Assembly (NCBI RefSeq): GCF_016744155.1
Contig: NZ_JADGEW010000024.1
Span: 1-64,000 of the forward strand
DNA length: 64,000 nucleotides
Direction: 5' to 3'
Source: Amphritea sp.
GTDB taxonomy: Bacteria > Pseudomonadota > Gammaproteobacteria > Pseudomonadales > Balneatricaceae
This document shows, one piece after another, positions 8,161 to 16,540 of this stretch. Both the position numbers and the translations under genes were made by a program. The notes beneath the pieces are model-generated. The model ran no database searches. It was not told the DNA's origin and was given only the letters and a program-made list of their open reading frames with translations. Position 1 is the first letter of the stretch, and each line of letters opens with the position of its first letter.

Positions 8161-10743
8161 CTATCCTTGCTCGCGGCGGCGAACCTGTAGCCAACCCAGC
8201 AGAAACAGCAGGGCCAGCGTCGGAATGTAAATCAGTTGTTTAGGGGGACGGTCAGTTTTAACTTCAATCCCCGTAATTTCCCAATCAAAGTCGATACCTG
8301 CAGCTTCTGCATTACTGCCGAAACCTACCTGATCGACCACGACTCTGCCATTGTCATCCCTTAGGAACAGGCCTGCCGCTTCCACGCGGCCGCTGGTGTT
8401 ATCTGAATCTGGAAAAGGTAGTTCGATGACCTTGCTCACAAAATCGCCATCAATCGTTTCACCGCTGACCGATAGGCGTAATTTTTCATCAGGCTGCAGG
8501 CCCTCAACAACAGCTATCATCTCAGTAGGGGCAATATTTTCTATCGGAGGGTATACCTCATCCCACCAAAAACCAGGCCTGAACATGGAGAAGGCGATCA
8601 ACAGCAGCATGAGGGTTTCATACCAGCGGGTTCTTACAAGCCAGAACCCCTGAGTTGCCGCCGCAAAAACCAGGATTGCGATTACTGAGCTTACAATGAC
8701 GATTAGCAGGTGAAAAATTCCCTGTATATCTATCAACAACAACTCGGTGTTGAAAATAAACATAAAGGGCAGAATGGCCGTCCGGATATCGTAGGTAAAT
8801 CCTTGAATACCCGTCTTGATTGGATCACTTCGGGCGATGGCCGCCGCAGCAAAGGCGGCTAACCCCACGGGAGGGGTATCATCCGCCAGGATGCCGAAGT
8901 AGAACACAAACAGGTGGACTGCAATCAGTGGAACAATAAGACCGCTCTGTGCCCCCAGTGTAACGATGACGGGTGCCATTAAAGTCGATACAACAATGTA
9001 ATTGGCCGTGGTGGGTAACCCCATACCCAGAATCAGGCTGATGATTGCCGTAAAGATAAGCATCAGCATGATGTTCCCGCCGGATATGAATTCTACAAAC
9101 TCAGTCATTACCAAGCCGATGCCCGTCAGGGTGACCGTGCCTACGATAATGCCTGCAGCCGCTGTGGCGACGCCAATGCCTATCATGTTTCTGGAGCCGG
9201 TTACCAAACCCTCAAACAGATCTTCTATCCCCTCTTTGATGCTTAAACTTAGCTGAGTATGGCCCCGAAAATAAGCCTTAATGGGTCTATGGGTCAGGAC
9301 GATGAATATCATAAACACAGTTGCCCAAAAAGCAGAAAGCCCAGGGGAAAGCCGTTCAACGGTCAGACACCAAACCAGCACGACCACTGGCAACAAGAAA
9401 TAGAGACCGGATTTTACTGTAGGCCCAGGTTCAGGTAGTTCTAGCACCGGGGAGTCGGGGTCGTCCAGCTCGAGTTCAGGGTAGCCTGAACAGAATTTAA
9501 GTAAGCCTAGATAAGCAGCCAGAATAACAACAGCCAGTACGGGGCTGGCCCAGACGCCTAGTGAGTCCTTAGTCCAGCCGACACCGTAATAGACGGCCAT
9601 TGATAGTATGCAGACCCCTAAAATAATCCCTGTCCAGGTTAATAGGCCTTGTGCCAATGTGGGCTTATAGCGACGTGGTAGTCCCATCATGCCCGCTTTC
9701 ATCGCTTCCAAATGTACAATATAGATCAATGCAATATATGAGATTAGGGCGGGTAAGATTGCGTGGCGTATGACATCGATATAAGGGATGCCCACATACT
9801 CAACCATAAGAAAGGCGGCGGCTCCCATGATCGGTGGTGTTAACTGACCGTTAGTGGATGCCGCTACTTCTACCGCGCCAGCCTTGCTAGCGGGAAATCC
9901 CACCCGTTTCATCAGAGGGATGGTAAAGGTGCCTGTTGTTACAACGTTGGCAATGGATGACCCTGAAATAAGCCCACTAAGCCCAGAGGATACAACGGCT
10001 GCTTTTGCCGGCCCCCCGCGCATATGCCCCAAGAGGGAGAAAGATACTTTAGTGAAGTAGTTTCCGGCACCGGCTTTTTCCAGTAAGGCACCAAACAGCA
10101 CAAACAGAAATACGAAGCTGGTGGATACGCCCAGAGCAACACCAAATACCCCTTCAGTCGTGAGCCACTGATGGGACATGGTTTTGTTCAGACTAGCCCC
10201 TTTATGGGCGATTACATCGGGCATATATGGACCGCCAAAGGTATACGCCAGAAATACAATGGCGACCACCATGAGTGGTGGCCCCAATGCTCTACGGGTT
10301 GCTTCGAGAAGGAGCACCATACCGGTGACGGCAAAGATTAAGTCGCCCGTCGTGGGTGCACCGGCCCTGTTTGCTAGTTCAGTATGAAAAATAACCAGGT
10401 ATGAGGCGCTAAAAGCACCGAGTAGGGCGAAAATCCAGTCCTGAATCGGTATAGAGTCCCTTGGCGATCGTGATAGGGCAGGATAAGCGGTATAGGCCAG
10501 GAAGATGGCAAAGCTCAAGTGAATAGCGCGAGCCTGAGTGTCATTGATCACGCCAAAGTTAAAAACAAAGGGCAGCGGAGAGGCATACCATAGCTGAAAC
10601 AAAGCCCAGAAAAGGGCGGCTGCCCAAAGTAGGGTTTTAGCAGCCCCTTGGGGAACCCGGGCACCGCTATCTACTTGAGCAACAATATCCTCAGCGGACG
10701 ACTGCGGCGAGTTGCTATCGGTCTGAATATTTCTATCTGACAA
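8161..10743 (-). CDS. TRAP transporter fused 4TM/12TM permease (TAXI type)
   Basis: The product (about 860 residues) joins the small DctQ-like and large DctM-like membrane subunits in one chain, as TAXI-TRAP systems do. Many hydrophobic helices and Gly-rich loops such as GLSGLISGSSIANVVTTG and GMGLPTTANYIVV mark the DctM part. The C-terminal region after about residue 720 is soluble, matches the DUF3394 extension of this family, contains a PDZ-like stretch, and is followed by a last helix. I place the start at TTG 10743 because GGAG at 10751-10754 lies seven bases upstream; the frame continues to 10842 without a ribosome-binding site. It would import a carboxylate using a cation gradient with the TAXI receptor. 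Confidence 0.9.
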   Translation of the reverse strand: MSDRNIQTDSNSPQSSAEDIVAQVDSGARVPQGAAKTLLWAAALFWALFQLWYASPLPFVFNFGVINDTQARAIHLSFAIFLAYTAYPALSRSPRDSIPIQDWIFALLGAFSASYLVIFHTELANRAGAPTTGDLIFAVTGMVLLLEATRRALGPPLMVVAIVFLAYTFGGPYMPDVIAHKGASLNKTMSHQWLTTEGVFGVALGVSTSFVFLFVLFGALLEKAGAGNYFTKVSFSLLGHMRGGPAKAAVVSSGLSGLISGSSIANVVTTGTFTIPLMKRVGFPASKAGAVEVAASTNGQLTPPIMGAAAFLMVEYVGIPYIDVIRHAILPALISYIALIYIVHLEAMKAGMMGLPRRYKPTLAQGLLTWTGIILGVCILSMAVYYGVGWTKDSLGVWASPVLAVVILAAYLGLLKFCSGYPELELDDPDSPVLELPEPGPTVKSGLYFLLPVVVLVWCLTVERLSPGLSAFWATVFMIFIVLTHRPIKAYFRGHTQLSLSIKEGIEDLFEGLVTGSRNMIGIGVATAAAGIIVGTVTLTGIGLVMTEFVEFISGGNIMLMLIFTAIISLILGMGLPTTANYIVVSTLMAPVIVTLGAQSGLIVPLIAVHLFVFYFGILADDTPPVGLAAFAAAAIARSDPIKTGIQGFTYDIRTAILPFMFIFNTELLLIDIQGIFHLLIVIVSSVIAILVFAAATQGFWLVRTRWYETLMLLLIAFSMFRPGFWWDEVYPPIENIAPTEMIAVVEGLQPDEKLRLSVSGETIDGDFVSKVIELPFPDSDNTSGRVEAAGLFLRDDNGRVVVDQVGFGSNAEAAGIDFDWEITGIEVKTDRPPKQLIYIPTLALLFLLGWLQVRRREQG

Positions 10744-10888
10744 AATATATCTCCACTGCAGTGATGGAAAGTACAACGGTGATCTCAGTTGTTTCCTATT
10801 AGAAGAAGGGCCGACTGTTTCAACAGGAGTGTCGGTAATCAAACAAACCTAACAGTGGCCCTAAATGCAGTTGATGTAAGCGCCTGGC

Positions 10889-11866
10889 TTACATCAGACC
10901 GGCTTCTTTGTAGTATTTAGCAGCACCGGGGTGCAGCGGAGCGGACAAACCATCTTTGATCATCTCTTCTTTCTTAAGATTAGAGAAAGCAGGGTGTAGT
11001 TTGCGGAATGAGTCGAAGTTCTCAAATACAGCCTTAACGACGGCATAGATAACATTGTCAGGAACATCAGTTGATGTGACAAAAGTTGCACCGACACCAA
11101 AGGTTTGAGTGTCAGCGTCATTTCCACGGTACATACCACCCGGGATAGTGGCGGTACGGTAGTAGCTGTTATCAGCAACAAGTGCATCGACGACAGAGCC
11201 AGTTACGTTAACGAGCGTACTATCGCAAGAGGTGGTTGCTTCCTTGATAGCGCCGCTAGGGTGGCCCACAGTGTAGATCATGACATCAATTTTATTATCA
11301 CACAGTGCACTGGCCTGCTCAGACGCTTTCAATTCAGATGCCAGAGAAAAGTCTGCATTCGTCCAGCCAAGAGCGCCCATTAGGACTTCCATGGTGCCGC
11401 GCTGACCGGAGCCAGGGTTACCGATGTTTACTCTTTTTCCTTTGATATCTTCAAAGCTTTTGATGCCACTGTCTCCACGGGCAACGACAGTGAAAGGCTC
11501 AGGGTGTATGGAGAAAACTGCACGTAATTTTTTATTAGCGCCAGCATCTGTAAACTTACTAGTACCGTTATAAGCGTGGAACTGCCAATCGGACTGAGCA
11601 ACCCCCATATCCAGTTCACCTGCTCGAATAGTGTTTAAGTTGTACACTGATCCACCGGTACTTTCAGTTGAGCAACGAACCCCGTGTTCTTTGCGGCTCT
11701 TATTAACAAGGCGACAGATTGCACCACCAGTTGGATAGTAAACACCTGTAACCCCACCTGTACCGATGGTTATAAATTGCTGGTCAGCTGCTTGAGTGAT
11801 AACCGGAGCCGTTAGGCCAAGAGTAATAGAGCACGCAAGCGTCACCGCCTTGATCGATTTATTCAT
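10889..11866 (-). CDS. TAXI-family TRAP solute-binding receptor
   Basis: This 325-residue periplasmic protein has a signal peptide ending in TQA-AD and the TAXI hallmark near the mature N-terminus ([21 protein letters not shown]). Later segments such as [25 protein letters not shown], in shorter matching pieces, also follow the family. ATG at 11866 has AGGTG upstream; the longer GTG form at 11875 would overlap that site. It is the first gene of the TRAP operon, 145 bp before the permease. TAXI receptors bind glutamate or other carboxylates, but the ligand here is unknown. A 14-bp RpiR-type motif lies at 12010-12023 upstream. Confidence 0.92.
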   Translation of the reverse strand: MNKSIKAVTLACSITLGLTAPVITQAADQQFITIGTGGVTGVYYPTGGAICRLVNKSRKEHGVRCSTESTGGSVYNLNTIRAGELDMGVAQSDWQFHAYNGTSKFTDAGANKKLRAVFSIHPEPFTVVARGDSGIKSFEDIKGKRVNIGNPGSGQRGTMEVLMGALGWTNADFSLASELKASEQASALCDNKIDVMIYTVGHPSGAIKEATTSCDSTLVNVTGSVVDALVADNSYYRTATIPGGMYRGNDADTQTFGVGATFVTSTDVPDNVIYAVVKAVFENFDSFRKLHPAFSNLKKEEMIKDGLSAPLHPGAAKYYKEAGLM

Positions 11867-12009
11867 TTGAAACACCTATTATTTTTAGGTTTTATTGTTT
11901 TTCTAATAGTGCTGAAGCTACGTGCCTATCCTGAACGGCTTAAAACAGAGGTAAGTGGTTCGCTTCTACAAACTACATAGAGTCTATTTTAGCGTAGTAC
12001 ATTATGAGC

Positions 12010-12023
12010 AATACATATGTATC
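12010..12023. promoter_or_regulatory. RpiR-type operator candidate 4, TRAP promoter
   Basis: AATACATATGTATC fits the motif seen three times next to the RpiR gene and contains the perfect palindrome ATACATATGTAT. It lies about 145 bp before the TAXI receptor start, in a place suited to promoter control. Confidence 0.55.
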
Positions 12024-12158
12024 AATCTGTTAGAAATTTAATTAATTTGTTTTATTTTTCTTTGTAGACATTTTTATGAGTACAAATATTTTAGTTAGAG
12101 ACACAGCTTCACGCTTCTACTCTGCGGAATTTTTGCCTCGTAAATTGGGCATGTAGAT

Positions 12159-12194
12159 ACCTCGTTAAAGTAGATTGTCTACTCTTAACTAGGT
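12159..12194. repeat. Long hairpin, possible mobile-element end
   Basis: ACCTCGTTAAAGTAGA and its imperfect complement TCTACTCTTAACTAGGT form a stem of about 16 bp with one bulge and one mismatch over a TTG loop. No T-run follows on either strand. The bases just after it, TGTCCGAAAAATGGGGG, resemble the G-rich terminal repeats of some IS3-type elements. A similar outer stem occurs at 50271-50306. Confidence 0.5.
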
Positions 12195-12573
12195 GTCCGA
12201 AAAATGGGGGTAAAACCAGTGCCAGACTCAGAGATTTCTGAGTGTTCATGGGGTTGTTTATAACTTTTTAAATCTTGGTAGGGGGGGGCAGCATCGAACA
12301 ATTGGAATATCAGGGGCGGTGGGTTTAATGAATGAAGAGAAGCTACGGCTTAAGGCTGTTCGCTTGAAGATGATTTTGTTGCTGAAGTTAACTTGACGGT
12401 ACCTTAATCGTATTTTTCTTAGCCAGGTTTCTACAAAAATGTTAAATGGATGCGAGTGAAATACTCAAGCGCAAGCACTGCATTGTTCTTTAAACTTTGA
12501 TAACTTGGCTGTTCTGCTTTTTTGGCCAACTGCTCAGAATGTTTGTGCATTTTTATAGAGATCAGGAGTCACG
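12195..12573. other. Intergenic stretch before the second crotonase
   Basis: This 380-bp stretch has a G-rich run at 12282-12290 and a short open frame beginning MNEEKLRLKAVRLK near 12330, with no good ribosome-binding site or recognisable domain. Together with the hairpin to its left it may be insertion debris. The promoter of the crotonase gene must lie in its right part, but I cannot pick clear boxes. Confidence 0.4.
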
Positions 12574-13362
12574 ATGACTGTTTATGAAAATATAAAATTC
12601 GAGATCAGTGATGGTGTGGCGACTGTTACCCTTAATCGCCCGGATGATGCCAATGGTATCAATATCCCTCTTGCAAAGGAGCTGCTAAATGCCGCTATTC
12701 TATGTGAGAGTTCAGAGGCGGTTCGGGTGGTCATTATCACCGGACAGGGGCGGTTTTTCTGTGGCGGCGGCGATGTAAATAGTTTAGCCGAATCACGTGA
12801 CAATATCGGTGAAATGCTTACCGAGCTTACCGGCTATCTACACTCTGCTATTGCCCGCTTTCGGCATATGAGAGCGCCTGTGATTGTGGCGGTTAATGGC
12901 ACTGCAGCGGGAGCTGGCCTGAGTCTGTCGATGATTGGCGATTACGTAGTGGCTTCTGAAAAGGCTAAGTTCACAATGGCTTATACAGGTATTGGCCTGT
13001 CACCGGATGGCAGTGCCAGTCACTTTCTACCTCGTCTTATCGGTTTACGTAAGACTCAGGAGCTGATGATTACTAATCGATTACTCTCTGCCCAAGAGGC
13101 ATTAGACTGGGGGATGGTGAATAAACTGGTTGCGCCTGAGAGTGTCTTGGATGAAGCCCAGTCGCTGGCAGCGGGTCTTGCTAAAGGGCCAACCAATGCC
13201 TACGGCGCTATTAAGGAACTGTTGAATCAGACCTATCTCAATGGCCTGGAAACTCAGATGGATCTGGAGACACGTCTCATTGCTAAGATGGGGCGTTCAG
13301 AGGATGGCTTAGAGGGCGTTGCCGCTTATCTAGAAAATCGTCCACCAGAGTATAAAGGTTAA
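12574..13362 (+). CDS. Enoyl-CoA hydratase/isomerase (PaaG-like crotonase)
   Basis: The 262-residue protein has crotonase oxyanion-hole segments GRFFCGGGDVNSL and AVNGTAAGAGLSL. The active-site loop reads GIGLSPDGSASHFLPR. An Asp in this SPDG position is typical of PaaG-type isomerases rather than of hydratases with the two-Glu site. AGGAG precedes the ATG at good spacing. It stands alone on the plus strand, 700 bp from the divergent TRAP operon, and it is only modestly similar to the crotonase at 5698, so it is not a recent duplicate. Its substrate is unknown. Confidence 0.88.
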   Translation: MTVYENIKFEISDGVATVTLNRPDDANGINIPLAKELLNAAILCESSEAVRVVIITGQGRFFCGGGDVNSLAESRDNIGEMLTELTGYLHSAIARFRHMRAPVIVAVNGTAAGAGLSLSMIGDYVVASEKAKFTMAYTGIGLSPDGSASHFLPRLIGLRKTQELMITNRLLSAQEALDWGMVNKLVAPESVLDEAQSLAAGLAKGPTNAYGAIKELLNQTYLNGLETQMDLETRLIAKMGRSEDGLEGVAAYLENRPPEYKG

Positions 13363-13573
13363 CTTGGTAAACAATCTGATCAGCACAGTAACGAGTCATA
13401 TGATGAACATCCTCTTGCCTTTGTCAAAAGGGGAATGGGGTAGAATCCGATAGCCTTTAGCATTGCTGCGTATATCAGTAGTACTTACATCACGATCGAT
13501 ATAGTGTCATCGTTCTAGCTTAATACCGCGATCATATATGATTGCGATGTTTGTGTTTCAGTAAGGAGTATAA

Positions 13574-14326
13574 ATGACAAACTTGGGTATCCTTGGTGTC
13601 GGCCATCTGGCAGGCTATTGTGTTAAAGGATTGCGAAATGGTGGCGACCAGCGGCCTATAATGCTCTCTTCCAGAGGCCGGGAAATGGCTCGCCAACTGG
13701 CTTCAGAGTGTGGCTGTAGCATTGTCGATAGCAACCAGCTGTTGGTAGATCAGTGCGATATTATTTTACTGGCAGTTCGTCCAGCTCACCTTGACGAATT
13801 ACTCCAAACTATCAACTTTAGGCCCGGGCAGACAGTTATATCAGTTATCGCAGGGGTCAGCCTGAAACAGCTTAGGCAGCATCCGGAATTACGACAGACC
13901 GAACTGGTACGCGCACTCCCATCTACTAGCGCAGAGGTGAATGCAGGACCGATTCCGCTCTTTCCAAGCAATCCAATCGCTGAGGGGTTATTTGCCCCGC
14001 TTGGCCAGGTTGTAACCCTGTCATCTGAAGAGCTATTTGATACAGCACTGGCTCATGCCTGTTTACACGGCTGGAGCTACTTTTTGATTCAAGCTTTAAT
14101 TGATTGGAGTGCTGAACAAGGTATGGACCCAACCACCGCCCGGCAGATGGTCGCTCATTCCATCGGCAGCGCCATCACATTTGCTGAAGCAAATCCGAAA
14201 CTAAGTTATAAAGAGATCGGTGACTCCATTGCTACCGAAGGAACCTTTACCCAAAAAGGAATTCAGCAGATTGAGTCTGGTAATGGCATCCAGAGTTGGA
14301 TAGATGCAATGGAATCTATAAAATAA
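13574..14326 (+). CDS. ProC-like NAD(P)-binding protein (pyrroline-5-carboxylate reductase family)
   Basis: The 250-residue protein opens with a Rossmann motif (LGILGVGHLAGYCVKGL) and has ILLAVRP and VISVIAGVSLKQL, as in ProC. ProC reduces pyrroline-5-carboxylate to proline with NAD(P)H; E. coli ProC is 269 residues. The C-terminal dimerisation part is shorter and diverges: the usual SPA(Y/F) and PGGTT motifs read as EGTFTQKGIQ here. It may therefore act on another cyclic imine or be a paralogue with a different role. AAGGAG lies six bases before the ATG. It appears monocistronic, with no proline genes adjacent. Confidence 0.75.
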   Translation: MTNLGILGVGHLAGYCVKGLRNGGDQRPIMLSSRGREMARQLASECGCSIVDSNQLLVDQCDIILLAVRPAHLDELLQTINFRPGQTVISVIAGVSLKQLRQHPELRQTELVRALPSTSAEVNAGPIPLFPSNPIAEGLFAPLGQVVTLSSEELFDTALAHACLHGWSYFLIQALIDWSAEQGMDPTTARQMVAHSIGSAITFAEANPKLSYKEIGDSIATEGTFTQKGIQQIESGNGIQSWIDAMESIK

Positions 14327-14414
14327 TTAAGCCAAGCGAATAGGTGATCCCTTCGGGGGGACTGGCACTTTGTGCATCGTGTTACTTAGCTCGGGATGTT
14401 CCCAAGACTTATTA

Positions 14415-15380
14415 TTAGCCTAGTAACAAGTTTCTGTTCCCGGCTATTCTTCTGACTAAAGCGCCGTAGTCTGCAGCGGCATCTCCATCAGGACGAAACT
14501 CAAAGATGGTTTTGCCATGGGATGGAATCTTGCTCAGTTCTTCGTCGTAACGAATTGGCGTACAGACTTTATCACCATAAATACCCTGCAGTTTTCTGTA
14601 GATATCTTTAGGTTGTTCAACCCGGGTATCCATAAATGTGGGTAGAACATATTTAAGATCTATCTCTTTATACTTCTTGATGGCGTGCAGATTCTTAGTG
14701 AACTCAGCAAGGCCATGAAGCGATAAAACCTCTAATGAAACAGGCGTCAGTATCTCATCAGCATAGAAGAGAACATTCACGGTTAGCTGGTCCCAGCCTG
14801 GTGAGGTATCTATAATGACAAAGTCATAATCTTTATCGACCTTCTCCAGCGCTTCAGACAAGGTCCATTCAGAGCCAAAACTTTTCTTATCAATAATTCG
14901 TTTAGCGCCAGCGAGCGAACGACCTCCACTTAGCAGGTCAAGATTTGGTCTTGCTTGAGTGATAGTTTCTCTCGGAGGAAGCTCTCCGGTCAGTAACTCT
15001 GTCAGACCGGCAGCGGGTCTTTTTCCTAAGAGAAAAGAGGACTGACCCTGTGTGTCAGTATCGATAAGTAGGACTTTGAAGCCTGACATCGCCAGCCCGG
15101 CGCTTAGGTTCACCGCCGTTGTTGTTTTACCGACACCTCCTTTGCTGAGAGTGACGCAGATCTTACGCGGGGTTTTAGTACCGCTTGTCTGGACTACAGA
15201 GGGAGTCTGCACTTCTGGCTGAGGAGGCGTAACCGGCTGAGCCGCCTCGCCATTATCAAGGTTTACTACAAATTTATGCTCACAGGCTTTACAGCGCACG
15301 AGAAATTTTTTCTTGGCTACTATCCGGCTGGTATCTGCTCGATGTTTTTTGGAGCATTTTGGGCAAACAATAATAGTCAT
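14415..15380 (-). CDS. ParA/MinD-type ATPase with N-terminal zinc ribbon
   Basis: Residues 1-37 form an MJ0042-type zinc ribbon with Cys pairs at 6/9 and 30/33. A Pro/Gln/Thr-rich linker follows (about 45-72), then a ParA ATPase with the deviant Walker A KGGVGKTT at 80-87, including the signature first Lys. DFVIIDTSPG is the Walker A'/switch segment. ParA-type ATPases position cargo such as plasmids, chemoreceptor arrays or pili. There is no ParB, and this is no replication region, so a cargo-positioning or envelope role is more likely than DNA partition. It overlaps the previous gene by four bases (ATGA), forming a tight operon with an unknown protein and a PilZ protein. Confidence 0.88.
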   Translation of the reverse strand: MTIIVCPKCSKKHRADTSRIVAKKKFLVRCKACEHKFVVNLDNGEAAQPVTPPQPEVQTPSVVQTSGTKTPRKICVTLSKGGVGKTTTAVNLSAGLAMSGFKVLLIDTDTQGQSSFLLGKRPAAGLTELLTGELPPRETITQARPNLDLLSGGRSLAGAKRIIDKKSFGSEWTLSEALEKVDKDYDFVIIDTSPGWDQLTVNVLFYADEILTPVSLEVLSLHGLAEFTKNLHAIKKYKEIDLKYVLPTFMDTRVEQPKDIYRKLQGIYGDKVCTPIRYDEELSKIPSHGKTIFEFRPDGDAAADYGALVRRIAGNRNLLLG

Positions 15381-15694
15381 GGTTTAGCCTTCTCTAGATC
15401 TTCCAGAATCGCTTTTAAAGCAACCTTTGCTAATCTTTCTACAGAGCAGTCAGAATGAGGTTTAGGGATAAATTTTAAACTGACTTTTCCTTTGATTTTC
15501 CATACATGAATCGCAAATTTGTCATTGTCAGTTTGCCATATGAGCTTTCCCTTATTTTGCTCAGTACCATTCATAGGCAGATTTTCTGTATCACAGAAAA
15601 TGATGTCGTTGAGTTGTTGTAACTCTTCTATGTTGTCGGTGACCTCTTCACTCAACAATAAACTCATGAGGTCTATGTTTTCGCTATTAGACAT
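15377..15694 (-). CDS. Conserved-looking protein of unknown function
   Basis: The protein has about 105 residues, is acidic at its N-terminus and basic toward its C-terminus, and has no signal peptide, membrane helix or motif I recognise. The second half alternates short strands (KLIWQTDNDKFAIHVWKIKG, then KVSLKFIPKP) and ends in a helix (LAKVALKAILEDLEKAK). ATG at 15694 overlaps the PilZ stop, and its own stop overlaps the ParA start, so translation of all three genes is probably coupled. That coupling suggests a partner linking the PilZ and ParA proteins. TTG at 15700 is an alternative start. Confidence 0.75.
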   Translation of the reverse strand: MSNSENIDLMSLLLSEEVTDNIEELQQLNDIIFCDTENLPMNGTEQNKGKLIWQTDNDKFAIHVWKIKGKVSLKFIPKPHSDCSVERLAKVALKAILEDLEKAKP

Positions 15695-16094
15695 TTTCAA
15701 AAAACTCTCTCCGAAGATGAGCTAACATCTCTTCTAAATCCGGGTGAATCTGCTGATCGATTAAAGTCCACTTTATCCCGCTGATCCAGTTTCCATCGCC
15801 ATCGACCGACATGTGAACGATTTCACCCTCAAGATTATCAAAACTCCTATCACCTAAGATAAGCTCACAGCCTTTAAGAATTGCGTCTTGGGGGAACTCA
15901 GTATCGGCTTGTACTTCGATACAAATACCGCTATCACTGATATCAACTAATGGAAAACAGCGCTCATCTATCTTTAGAAAGAACTGCTTTTTGTGTTTAA
16001 CTGGCAACCGGTATGACTTACGGGTTACTTGCTCCGACTCTGAGTCACTAGGGATCTCCTCGAGTTCTATGGAGTCATCACTAATTATTTCCAT
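15687..16094 (-). CDS. PilZ-domain protein (c-di-GMP receptor candidate)
   Basis: This 135-residue protein has an acidic tail at residues 1-22, then the PilZ signature: RKSYRLPV (RxxxR) and, some 30 residues on, DISDSGICIEV (D/NxSxxG). Both c-di-GMP-binding motifs are intact. PilZ domains bind the second messenger and change partner interactions in motility, polysaccharide or adhesion control. GAGG precedes the ATG. It is the first of three overlapping genes with an unknown protein and a zinc-ribbon ParA ATPase, so it could tie ATPase action to c-di-GMP level. Confidence 0.88.
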   Translation of the reverse strand: MEIISDDSIELEEIPSDSESEQVTRKSYRLPVKHKKQFFLKIDERCFPLVDISDSGICIEVQADTEFPQDAILKGCELILGDRSFDNLEGEIVHMSVDGDGNWISGIKWTLIDQQIHPDLEEMLAHLRREFFENV

Positions 16095-16142
16095 GTACCA
16101 GCCTCATTGAGCATTGCTTCGCTTACCCTTCATGATGGAGTA

Positions 16143-16231
16143 AAACAGGCTGTTTCACCATTTTTTGGCAAAGAAAAATGATCGTATGCCATTGGATATT
16201 TTCAACCTTGGTTCTTATTAAAACAGCTGTT
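16143..16231. promoter_or_regulatory. Two matching palindromes between pilZ and the RND operon
   Basis: AAACAGGCTGTTT (16143-16155) and AACAGCTGTT (16222-16231) are both perfect palindromes and both are followed by a CACC-like sequence (TTTCACC, TTCCACC). They could be binding sites for one regulator in this 446-bp divergent region. The rest of 16095-16540 shows no gene. Confidence 0.4.
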
Positions 16232-16540
16232 CCACCCAAAGCTCAATGATCTACCTCTTATAATGGGTAATAAAGATCTAACAAAGGGGAATTTAACTAT
16301 ATAGCTGTAGAGCCAACTGGCCACTGACAAGTTAATTTCAACACTCAAATCAGAATTAATCGAGAAACTTTAAGCAGTGGTTTATCCCTATCTGTTAAAT
16401 ACTCTTTATCTGAAATTAGTTTCTAGCTGTAACTCGAGTCACAAAAACTATGTAAATTACTGTAAAGTTTTCCAGCATAAAAATTGGTTACTATATACTG
16501 CTAATAGTGACTTATTTATCCTCCTGTCTGGACTTCATCC

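Noticed and set aside
12282-12410. Short gene beginning MNEEKLRLKAVRLK
   Set aside because: The frame is about 22 codons, has no ribosome-binding site and shows no domain; it lies in probable insertion debris.
14415-15380. Plasmid partition gene
   Set aside because: There is no parB, parS-like repeat cluster or replication gene; the gene sits in a PilZ operon.
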